From: Pseudobdellovibrio sp.
GTDB taxonomy: Bacteria; Bdellovibrionota; Bdellovibrionia; Bdellovibrionales; Bdellovibrionaceae
Reading direction: 5' to 3'
Assembly: GCA_025449725.1 (NCBI GenBank)
Contig: JANWIU010000108.1
Span: forward strand, 1-6,777
DNA length: 6,777 nt
The notes under the pieces are model-generated. The model did not search any database. It saw only the letters and a list, made by a program, of their open reading frames with translations, and was not told the DNA's origin. The position numbers and the translations under genes were made by a program. Position 1 is the stretch's first letter, and every line of letters begins with the position of its first letter. Positions 1 to 5,195 of the stretch are shown one piece after another.

Positions 1-202
1 ATTTTAAAATTAATTGAAAGCGGTCCTTGCTGAACTCTTCCAGTTGATAAATAGGAGTCCAATTTTCAAGATGTTCGGCCCAAACATAGTTATAGTCCAT
101 CAGTTCATTTGCCTGAAGCATCTGAATTACTTTTCCGTACGCATACGGGCCGTATTTTTGATTTCCGATTAACACAAACCAACTTTTAGCAACGTTGTTC
201 AT
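1..202 (-). CDS. GYF_2-domain protein, N-terminal part (runs off the left edge)
   Basis: The reading frame starts at ATG 202 on the minus strand and stays open for 67 codons to the window edge, so only the N-terminus is visible. Residues of about 8 to 57 fit the GYF_2 (DUF4339) fold: an aromatic start (W8 F9), a glycine-proline turn after a tyrosine (Y18 G19 P20 Y21), a helix with repeated Leu/Met, then V-W-A (about 42-44) and an N-W-T-P-I segment ending the domain. Such domains are thought to bind peptides and often sit at the N-terminus of longer bacterial proteins, sometimes with PilZ or membrane domains behind them; nothing here shows what follows. No signal peptide is present, so the visible part looks cytoplasmic. 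The start is supported by a GAGG ribosome site 6 bases upstream, which overlaps the stop codon of the VWA gene. This implies translational coupling and a shared transcript. The function is unknown. Confidence 0.75.
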   Translation of the reverse strand, partial: MNNVAKSWFVLIGNQKYGPYAYGKVIQMLQANELMDYNYVWAEHLENWTPIYQLEEFSKDRFQLILK

Positions 203-208
203 TCAAAA

Positions 209-213
209 CCTCT
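209..213 (-). promoter_or_regulatory. Ribosome binding site of the GYF_2 gene, overlapping the upstream stop codon
   Basis: The minus strand reads AGAGG here, six bases before ATG 202. The first bases of the site are part of the TAG stop codon (212-214) of the VWA lipoprotein gene. A ribosome terminating on the VWA gene would sit on this site, which fits translational coupling of the two genes. Confidence 0.6.
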
Positions 214-1255
214 AGTTCATTGAAGCGGGGTCAAAGTTAATAGTTACAACCGCTCCGGATTGTGGAGCGTAGGAACCGTGAATAGAAACATTATTTTGTA
301 CTGAATCATAAGACCATCCATTAGCTGAATCCTGAGGGACCAAAATTCCGTCAACTAAAACACGGATAGATGATTCTACAGGTGTGCGGCTTAAATGGAA
401 GGTCGCAACGATTTGGCTGGCGCTTGTCGTGCTGATAGTATTTAAGACGGCATCAAAGTTACCGCATAAAGAATTTTTTGTTCCCAAAGTCGCATCCGCC
501 AGCTGCATGTAGCGCGTGCCGATTTTACGGCCCGAACCCAAAGAGTTTCTGCAGGCCGTATCTAATATAGAAATTGTTGAAACTGAAAAATCTGTGCCGG
601 CCGCGCCTTGTGTAAAGCTTTCTAAGAAAGTTTTGTAGCTGGCAACTGAATGAAGTGTGGATTGAGAATAAGACTCGTTCATGTTGATATCGTCGTGAGA
701 GAAGTCTTCTTCATCTGAGACAAGAACAATTGAAAGGTAGGCGTCTGATCTGTGAAAGCCCGAATTCAAATTACTGTTTAATGCCGCTTTAAAGCTGGAA
801 AAGGCGCGTTCGTCACCGCTGCCCGTGGTTCCAACATTTACGTTACTGGCAAAAACACTTTCCAGATTCGGAGTGTCTTCTTCAATAACATAGATTTTTG
901 GGTTAGTGCCGGATCTGAAGCGGGTTTGTTCAACATTGCAAAGAGAGCATGACTGACCTACGAACTGATCACCATAAAAAGCATCGCTTGTTGTTACCGC
1001 GATTTTAAAGTCGTAACCTTTGTTTTTGAAAAAATTGATAAAAGAAGGAAAGTTTGAAGCCAGCGCCGCCTGTGAGGAACTCATAGAACCGGAATTGTCG
1101 ACAACAAACAATACGTCCAATTTGCGTGGAACGAATGTTGAAGCCTGTTCATACTGAGCTGAAGTTGATAACATCGAAAAATTGCCTCCACCTTTATCGC
1201 AACTGCCGAGCATTAGCATAGATCCCACAATAGGTACTACATGAGCTAATTTCAT
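212..1255 (-). CDS. VWA-domain lipoprotein (347 aa)
   Basis: The N-terminus is a lipoprotein signal: K2, a hydrophobic stretch, and a lipobox L16-G17-S18-C19. The mature protein would begin at lipidated Cys19. The residue after it is Asp20, which in E. coli retains lipoproteins in the inner membrane; whether that rule holds in this organism is unknown. A von Willebrand factor A domain follows from about residue 45 to 280. It has a complete metal-ion-dependent adhesion site: D53-x-S55-x-S57 in a D-N-S-G-S-M loop, and a V-S-D-E-E-D loop around D181 after a hydrophobic strand. Cysteines at 103 and 106 (C-x-x-C), 235 and 264 could form disulfides in the periplasm. Residues of about 282-347 look like a small beta-rich C-terminal module. 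VWA domains mediate metal-dependent protein binding; the partner here is unknown. The start at 1255 is fixed by a strong AGGAGG site and the signal peptide. The GYF_2 gene follows 9 bases downstream. Confidence 0.88.
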   Translation of the reverse strand: MKLAHVVPIVGSMLMLGSCDKGGGNFSMLSTSAQYEQASTFVPRKLDVLFVVDNSGSMSSSQAALASNFPSFINFFKNKGYDFKIAVTTSDAFYGDQFVGQSCSLCNVEQTRFRSGTNPKIYVIEEDTPNLESVFASNVNVGTTGSGDERAFSSFKAALNSNLNSGFHRSDAYLSIVLVSDEEDFSHDDINMNESYSQSTLHSVASYKTFLESFTQGAAGTDFSVSTISILDTACRNSLGSGRKIGTRYMQLADATLGTKNSLCGNFDAVLNTISTTSASQIVATFHLSRTPVESSIRVLVDGILVPQDSANGWSYDSVQNNVSIHGSYAPQSGAVVTINFDPASMN

Positions 1256-1272
1256 TTGATCCTCCTGATCAA
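1256..1272 (-). promoter_or_regulatory. Shine-Dalgarno hairpin directly before the VWA start codon
   Basis: On the minus strand a perfect 6-bp inverted repeat, TTGATC (1272-1267) and GATCAA (1261-1256), encloses the five-base loop AGGAG. The core ribosome binding site (AGGAGG, 1266-1261) is thus almost entirely the loop of a hairpin whose last base adjoins the ATG at 1255. This can be read directly. That it controls translation is inference: melting or protein binding could alter ribosome access, or the loop may simply present the site. Confidence 0.6.
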
Positions 1273-1273
1273 G

Positions 1274-1360
1274 CTCAACCAGTGACGTTTTTCCTAAGAC
1301 GCTTTACCGTCTGACTTCTTATCGTCCAGCACTGGGTAAAATTACAGAGCTGTGGTTGAG
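1274..1360 (-). ncRNA. Candidate structured 5' leader (riboswitch-like) of the VWA lipoprotein gene
   Basis: The minus-strand transcript can form a compact domain closed by a perfect 8-bp stem, CTCAACCA (1360-1353) with TGGTTGAG (1281-1274). Inside it are a long hairpin at 1352-1327 (outer CAGC/GCTG, imperfect inside), a weak 3-bp hairpin at 1326-1313, and a hairpin at 1312-1297 with stem AGACG/CGTCT and a six-base loop. The first hairpin abuts the closing stem, as in a coaxially stacked junction. A competing 6-bp pairing, CCAGTG (1335-1330) with CACTGG (1284-1279), would break both the closing stem and the first hairpin, giving a possible two-state switch. The domain ends one base before the Shine-Dalgarno hairpin. 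I could not match it to a known riboswitch class, and no alignment was available to test conservation. Confidence 0.4.
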
Positions 1361-1377
1361 AATGTAGATTAGTCTAT

Positions 1378-1391
1378 AGAAAATATTTTCT
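1378..1391. promoter_or_regulatory. 14-bp perfect palindrome upstream of the VWA leader, possible operator
   Basis: AGAAAATATTTTCT is its own reverse complement. It lies 18 bases upstream of the structured leader, where a promoter for the VWA gene would be expected. A TATAGA sequence (minus strand, 1378-1373) adjoins it and could be a -10 element, but no convincing -35 sits 16-18 bp upstream of that. A dimeric regulator binding here would be well placed to control transcription. AT-rich palindromes also arise by chance, so this is tentative. Confidence 0.3.
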
Positions 1392-1521
1392 TAAGCGAGT
1401 GCAGGGCTAAGTGCTGATAAGAACTCTTGTTTTATTCGATGTGTTTCAGTGTGAGACAGGATAAGTAGTTGAAAGAACTTTAAAAAATAAAAAAATCAAA
1501 ATATTGAAAAAATAATTTTGC

Positions 1522-1590
1522 AAAAAACTTTGACGATTTTCCGGAATCTCCTAAATGGAGGTTTGTCATTTCCGTCAAGATTATTGACGA
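1522..1590 (-). terminator. Probable mazG transcription terminator with alternative stems
   Basis: This lies just downstream of the mazG stop codon on the minus strand. The arm TTGACG (1578-1573) can pair with CGTCAA (1535-1530), enclosing a nested hairpin (1563-1545, AACCTCC/GGAGATT, five-base loop). It is followed after two bases by a run of six T (1527-1522) and then further T-rich DNA, as in an intrinsic terminator. The same arm can instead pair with CGTCAA at 1589-1584, which would disrupt the outer terminator stem. The AT-rich stretch further downstream (about 1400-1520) has no gene that I can support. Confidence 0.45.
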
Positions 1591-1601
1591 AATTTACAAG
1601 A

Positions 1602-2399
1602 CTAAATTTCTTTTACTTTCTTCCAAAGTAATTCTTTTTCGCTTGAGTCCAGCGAAATAAATTTTTCAAGTCCACCGCAGAGCTGCAGCATTTTTTCAAA
1701 ACGGCCTGTGAAGCGTGTATTCGCAGCCCGCAGAGATGTTTCAGGTTCCACATTCAAGTGTCGCGCCACTTGCGCAGCAGAAAAAAGTACATCACCCAAT
1801 TCATGCTTTAGCTTTTCCTGACGGTCAGGGGAGTTGTCCAGCATGGCTTCTTCCAGCTCTGAAATTTCGGCTTTTAACTGTGCAAGAACCTGCGATGTTT
1901 CGTTCCAGTCAAATTTAAATTTTTTCGTTTTTTCGCCGATTTTTCCTGCCGTTTGCAGGGCCGGAAGTTCTGCCGGAACACTGAAAGTTTTAGGTTTTTG
2001 AGGTTTACCCTTTTTTTCCTGGCGTTTGATTTCGTCCCAGTTTTTTAAAACTTCTGCAGAGTCTGCAACCTTTGTATCTGAAAAAACATGAGGGTGGCGG
2101 CGCACGATCTTACTGACAATGCCTTCAATCACATCGGCAATAGTAAAAGCTTTTCGTTCGTTAGCCAACTGTGCGTGCAACACAACCTGAAAAAGCACAT
2201 CGCCCAGTTCTTCGCAAATATCCTGATCCACTTCGCTTTCGAGTGCCTCTACGGCTTCGTAAACTTCTTCAATTAAGTAGGGTGTAAGAGTCAGGTGAGT
2301 TTGCTCCTGATCCCATGGGCAACCGCCGGGGCCGCGTAAATCGCGCAGGACTTGAACAAGCGAATCAAATTCATTGAGTGTTTTAGGAGCTTGAGGCAT
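1602..2399 (-). CDS. mazG: Nucleoside triphosphate pyrophosphohydrolase MazG
   Basis: MazG hydrolyses nucleoside triphosphates to monophosphate and pyrophosphate, cleaning damaged or excess nucleotides in the cytoplasm; in E. coli it also influences the stringent response. At 265 aa this matches the full-length two-domain form. Domain 1 (about 10-115) has the C-P-W-D segment (27-30), E44-E45-x-x-E48, and E63-E64-x-x-D67, which together supply the magnesium-binding acidic residues, then the R-R-H-P-H-V-F motif (100-106). A charged linker (about 120-140) leads to L-P-A-L-Q (145-149) and the K-F-D-W stretch (162-165) that opens domain 2. Domain 2 has E178, E181, E184, E200 and D203, and N227-x-R-F-x-x-R-F, so both domains keep their metal-binding motifs. 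The ATG at 2399 is the natural start by homology, but no Shine-Dalgarno sequence precedes it. The gene is divergent from ybeY with 14 bp between the starts. Confidence 0.95.
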   Translation of the reverse strand: MPQAPKTLNEFDSLVQVLRDLRGPGGCPWDQEQTHLTLTPYLIEEVYEAVEALESEVDQDICEELGDVLFQVVLHAQLANERKAFTIADVIEGIVSKIVRRHPHVFSDTKVADSAEVLKNWDEIKRQEKKGKPQKPKTFSVPAELPALQTAGKIGEKTKKFKFDWNETSQVLAQLKAEISELEEAMLDNSPDRQEKLKHELGDVLFSAAQVARHLNVEPETSLRAANTRFTGRFEKMLQLCGGLEKFISLDSSEKELLWKKVKEI

Positions 2400-2402
2400 A
2401 GT
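2374..2402 (+). promoter_or_regulatory. Weak candidate ybeY promoter inside the mazG 5' end
   Basis: TTGAGT (2374-2379) and CATAGT (2397-2402) are spaced by 17 bp, each matching four of six consensus bases. A start near 2409 would leave about five bases before the ybeY ATG. Because ybeY and mazG diverge with only 14 bp between them, any local ybeY promoter must overlap mazG. This is the best candidate I see, but it is weak. Confidence 0.22.
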
Positions 2403-2433
2403 GGGATTGTTACATGAAAGTCATTCAAGTCAA
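2399..2433 (-). promoter_or_regulatory. Candidate mazG promoter, predicting a leaderless mRNA
   Basis: On the minus strand TTGACT (2433-2428, five of six to the -35 consensus) is separated by 16 bp from AACAAT (2411-2406, four of six to the -10). Standard spacing puts the transcription start at about 2399, which is the A of the mazG ATG. Together with the missing ribosome site this suggests a leaderless transcript. The -35 lies inside the ybeY coding region. The match is by eye and such hexamers do occur by chance. Confidence 0.35.
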
Positions 2434-2869
2434 TCAAACTGCAGTTCGTCAGGCATCTAAAGACGCAAAATTCATCGAATTAAGCGTGAATAAAATTTTG
2501 AAGTATCTGATTGCTAAAAAAGTCAGAAACCGCATATTTCTTAAAAGTAAAAAAGAACTTACCGTGGTTTTTCTGACGCCAAAACAAATGAAGAAAATAA
2601 ATTTTCAATATCGAAAGAAGAATAAGCCGACTGACATTTTAAGCTTCGCCGCGGTTGAATCTGCATCAATGGGGGAGCTGCTTCTTTGTACGGCGGTTTT
2701 AAGAAAACAGGCAAAAGACCACGACCATTCCCTGGATGCCGAGACCTTTTACATGTTGATTCACGGAGTTTTGCATCTACTTGGATATGACCATGAAGCT
2801 TCTGAGAAAGAAGAGCGGTTGATGTTCCGTATTCAGGACCAATGTTTTAAGACTTTGGGTCCGGTCTAG
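2414..2869 (+). CDS. ybeY: Endoribonuclease YbeY (rRNA maturation factor)
   Basis: YbeY is a metal-dependent RNase needed for 16S rRNA 3'-end processing and 70S ribosome quality control. This 151-aa protein is close to the E. coli length of about 155. The diagnostic zinc site H-G-V-L-H-L-L-G-Y-D-H is intact, with H117, H121 and H127 as ligands. The upstream Y-R-K-K-N-K-P-T-D-I-L-S-F block (66-78) carries the conserved R67 and the P-T-D-x-L-S-F signature, and G-E-L-L-L (87-91) matches the family's G-D-L/I strand. The start at 2414 gives the expected first beta strand (V-I-Q-V-N); the only ribosome site is a weak GGGA at 2403-2406. The usual neighbour ybeZ (phoH-like) is absent upstream, where divergent mazG lies instead. 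The exported cytochrome gene follows 70 bp downstream. Confidence 0.95.
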   Translation: MKVIQVNQTAVRQASKDAKFIELSVNKILKYLIAKKVRNRIFLKSKKELTVVFLTPKQMKKINFQYRKKNKPTDILSFAAVESASMGELLLCTAVLRKQAKDHDHSLDAETFYMLIHGVLHLLGYDHEASEKEERLMFRIQDQCFKTLGPV

Positions 2870-2903
2870 TCGCTAAAAAGCGGAAATTCCCACAGATTTC
2901 GTC

Positions 2904-2932
2904 TAAAATTTAAGAGTCATATTTGCGAGGAA
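2904..2932 (+). promoter_or_regulatory. Possible -10 element and ribosome binding site of the cytochrome gene
   Basis: TAAAAT at 2904-2909 matches the -10 consensus at five of six positions, but no good -35 hexamer lies 16-18 bp upstream, so a local promoter is uncertain. GAGGAA at 2927-2932 is a clear ribosome binding site, seven bases before the ATG at 2940. The gene may equally be read from the ybeY transcript. Confidence 0.35.
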
Positions 2933-2939
2933 TATAAGA

Positions 2940-4700
2940 ATGAAATTCTTTTCTTTTTTAATCATTTTTGCCGCTGTATCAACACAGGCATTTCAGGTTC
3001 AAACGAAAGTTTATAATACTTTGCGGGATGTTGCCGGTGTCACAAAAGTAGAGCGTGAAACGGCTGCGCTGAATTCGCCGGTTGAAGATGGCCTACTAGT
3101 TTACAATTCTCCAGATGCGCGAACGGCTCAAAAAACCCGCGCAATAAAAGCCGGTCAATGGGCAGGGCCCTCTAAAGAAGCGGGTCGCCTGGATTTTTTG
3201 CTTAAACTTTATTTTGCTAATATCAAAGAGTTTTCGCGCTCAGGGCAAAGACATATCGGGTGTTTTTTTGGAGATGCAGAGACAGTAGCGAATGAGTTTT
3301 TTAATAATGCAAATCCGATTCACAGTGTAGATAAATTGTATGTAACGGTAAGTGAAGACCGCAAAATGCTGGGCCTTGAATTCACGTATAGTCCTTTCGG
3401 GTCTCGCAGGGTCAACAGCGCGCACTTTCGCTTGCCTCACTGTATTCAGGGAGCCAAAGCTCCGTTGTTAGAAATGGCTGAGCTGACCACAGCCCAAACC
3501 ACACTTTCTGAAGGCAGAAGTGTGGCGAACGCAAAAAATATCAGATGGCCTGCACAAGTGAATCCAGCGACGGCAGCGGCGACTGAAAATGGCTTTGATA
3601 TTTACGATCAGCTTCATAAAGATGACCAAAAGGCAGAGGCCAGCAAGTTACCGCGCTTCCGCCTGCGCTCTGACTTCGATAAAATTTTATCGAATCCTGA
3701 GGCTCGCCCGTGGAAGGGGATGGATATCAGCACAGAAGCCGGTGCACAAAAATTCGCACAAGCTGTTCTGGATTATTTTTACGATAGCTTAGTAGTTGAT
3801 AGTAAAGATCCAAATCAAAATTTCGATGCCCATAAAATTCCTGCCGACAAGCCGAAATGGTGTCACATGCCATGGCTAAATGTTGGCGATTCAGGGCGTG
3901 AAATGATTCATGGTCTCACAAAAGAGCGCGATTTGGAGCGTTCTGAAATTTATTCTGAAGTCGCGACCACAAAAGATAAAGAAGGTTCAGACTGGGGCAT
4001 CGGCTTTTACAATGATATTGCGTGCGAAACGGCACAGAAAGTTTTCGGTTCCGGCGGACGCCCTTTGGCAATGCCTGACTTTACGAAATCTAACTTTCCT
4101 GACGGTAGCGTTTCGGTAAAAGTTCTCTTTACCACTGCGAAGTTAGATGCGCTAAAAAACAGTTACGCATGGACAGCAAATGTCAGCTTGCCGAAATCAA
4201 CTTCTCGCCGCTTACGTGAAGTAAAAATGGTTCAGATTGATGTTGCGGTTAAAGACTCTTCTTTAAAAGGGATTCGCGGTGAAGCGGACAACTGGATGAT
4301 GACGACTTTCTACTTTGATCCTTCGTACACAGCCCCTTCGCGCCATAAATTTAGCGGCGTGTTAGCAGGTTTATTAAAAATGCGCCCTATCGGAGTACAA
4401 ACCGGATTTGATCCGGCAACTTCAATGATTTTTGCGGGATCAAAAACTAACAGCGCCAACAATCTCTATTACGGAGCGAACCCTCGCTTGATGAATGGTC
4501 CTGCCGATAACCCGAAGGCCTCTTGTCTGTCGTGCCACGGGGCTGCCGGCACAACGGTTAAAATGGTTCCTGGCGTAAAAGATTTCGATGAATATCAGCG
4601 AGTAAAATCCACGGGCTTGGACTTCAGCCAGCAGTTAGCATTGGCAAAAAGAAATCACGAAACCCGCTCTGGCCAGATTACCGCAAAGGGCTGGCACTAA
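2940..4700 (+). CDS. Exported c-type cytochrome-like protein with one CxxCH haem site (586 aa)
   Basis: A short Sec signal peptide (K2, hydrophobic 4-13, cleavage likely after S-T-Q-A17) exports the protein to the periplasm. The only haem c motif is C529-L-S-C532-H533, only 53 residues from the C-terminus. The central region has a W-C-H-M-P-W block (307-312), G-R-E-M-I-H-G-L-T-x-E-R (319-330), an aromatic W-G-I-G-F-Y-N block (352-358), P-D-F (379-381) and F-P-D-G (386-389). I recall this arrangement from uncharacterised bacterial proteins annotated as cytochrome c family; no enzymatic role is established. Residues 18-250 have no domain I recognise. M543, H573 and the C-terminal H586 are the Met and His residues after the haem motif that could serve as the sixth ligand; none lies in a typical cytochrome c context. 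The start is set by GAGGAA seven bases upstream and by the signal peptide. A GNAT gene follows with no gap. Confidence 0.8.
   Translation: MKFFSFLIIFAAVSTQAFQVQTKVYNTLRDVAGVTKVERETAALNSPVEDGLLVYNSPDARTAQKTRAIKAGQWAGPSKEAGRLDFLLKLYFANIKEFSRSGQRHIGCFFGDAETVANEFFNNANPIHSVDKLYVTVSEDRKMLGLEFTYSPFGSRRVNSAHFRLPHCIQGAKAPLLEMAELTTAQTTLSEGRSVANAKNIRWPAQVNPATAAATENGFDIYDQLHKDDQKAEASKLPRFRLRSDFDKILSNPEARPWKGMDISTEAGAQKFAQAVLDYFYDSLVVDSKDPNQNFDAHKIPADKPKWCHMPWLNVGDSGREMIHGLTKERDLERSEIYSEVATTKDKEGSDWGIGFYNDIACETAQKVFGSGGRPLAMPDFTKSNFPDGSVSVKVLFTTAKLDALKNSYAWTANVSLPKSTSRRLREVKMVQIDVAVKDSSLKGIRGEADNWMMTTFYFDPSYTAPSRHKFSGVLAGLLKMRPIGVQTGFDPATSMIFAGSKTNSANNLYYGANPRLMNGPADNPKASCLSCHGAAGTTVKMVPGVKDFDEYQRVKSTGLDFSQQLALAKRNHETRSGQITAKGWH
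3499..3525 (+). repeat. Strong inverted repeat inside the cytochrome gene
   Basis: CCACACTTTCTG (3499-3510) and CAGAAGTGTGG (3515-3525) form an 11-bp stem with one bulged base and a four-base AAGG loop. It lies in a poorly conserved linker-like part of the exported cytochrome gene. No U-tract follows on either strand, so it is not a terminator. Its role, if any, is unknown. Confidence 0.5.
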
Positions 4701-5123
4701 TTGAGTTCGATACGCGAAATTTCTCCTGAGAATGTGCTTTCTATTTGGCCGTTGTTAAAAGAGCTGCGGCCGCACATCACAGAATCCGATTTAAAAAATA
4801 TTTACGAGCAGGCGCGAAAAGCGGATGGGTTTACCTTTTACGGTTACTACGAAGGAAGCGAATGTATTGGCTTGATGGGCCTTCGCTATTTGACCGATTT
4901 TGTTCACAAGTTTCATTTGTATATCGATGACCTTGTGGTCACCGACAAGCAGCGTTCTTCAGGTGTGGGGGCAAAGCTTTTAAAGTTCGCAGAAGCACTT
5001 GCGAAAGAAAAAAACTGCACGGGGCTTCGTCTTTGCACGGGGACCGAAAACGAGGCAGGAAAACGCTTTTATGAGCGCGAAAACTGGAATCTGCGGGCTG
5101 TGGTGTACAAAAAGAAGCTTTAG
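4701..5123 (+). CDS. GNAT-family N-acetyltransferase (140 aa)
   Basis: This is a small single-domain GNAT enzyme that would transfer an acetyl group from acetyl-CoA to an amine; the substrate cannot be told from sequence. The acetyl-CoA pyrophosphate-binding motif A is clear: a hydrophobic strand (L73-Y-I-D-D-L-V-V80), then Q84-R-S-S-G-V-G-A91 and a helix. The C-terminal part has N117, A119 and R122-F-Y-E followed by a W-N segment, typical of motif B. Length is normal for the family. The start is TTG at 4701, directly after the TAA of the cytochrome gene; AAAGGG (4685-4690) lies 10 bases upstream, so translation is probably coupled. No ATG occurs before the conserved core, and a start much later would lose the first strand and helix. 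It is cytoplasmic, so the link to the exported cytochrome may be only transcriptional. Confidence 0.88.
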   Translation: MSSIREISPENVLSIWPLLKELRPHITESDLKNIYEQARKADGFTFYGYYEGSECIGLMGLRYLTDFVHKFHLYIDDLVVTDKQRSSGVGAKLLKFAEALAKEKNCTGLRLCTGTENEAGKRFYERENWNLRAVVYKKKL

Positions 5124-5158
5124 CTTTGCAGAAAGGCAAGTCAGTTCTCATTAAGTAT

Positions 5159-5187
5159 TTGACCTCACAGGCACGCAAAGACAAACT
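5159..5187 (+). promoter_or_regulatory. Weak candidate prfB promoter
   Basis: TTGACC (5159-5164, five of six to the -35 consensus) is followed after 17 bp by CAAACT (5182-5187, three of six to the -10). A start near 5194 would leave only about two bases before the prfB ATG at 5196, which lacks a Shine-Dalgarno sequence. The 72-bp gap after the GNAT gene gives room for a promoter, but the -10 match is poor. Confidence 0.2.
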
Positions 5188-5195
5188 AAAGCCCT

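Noticed and set aside
1274..1360. c-di-GMP (GEMM-I) riboswitch, suggested by CACAG and GGACG-like pieces.
   Set aside because: The conserved joining segments and the spacing of the GEMM-I core are not present; the resemblance is limited to short words.
1274..1360. tRNA or tRNA-like gene, because of the length and closing stem.
   Set aside because: There is no T-loop consensus, no anticodon arm of the right size and the closing stem is 8 bp, so it is not a tRNA.
1715..1918. Plus-strand ORF antisense to mazG, and similar ones at 2088-2276, 3240-3440, 4939-5184 and 5244-5447.
   Set aside because: Each lies opposite a well-supported gene, shows no family motif and has no convincing ribosome site; they are frame shadows.
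2871..2882. Small hairpin CGCT-AAAA-AGCG after ybeY as a terminator.
   Set aside because: The stem is only 4 bp and no T-run follows, so termination here is not supported.
3589..3792. Same-strand alternative-frame ORFs inside the cytochrome gene (also 3910-4119) and inside the GNAT gene (4745-4930).
   Set aside because: They overlap real coding sequence completely and their translations have no recognisable features.
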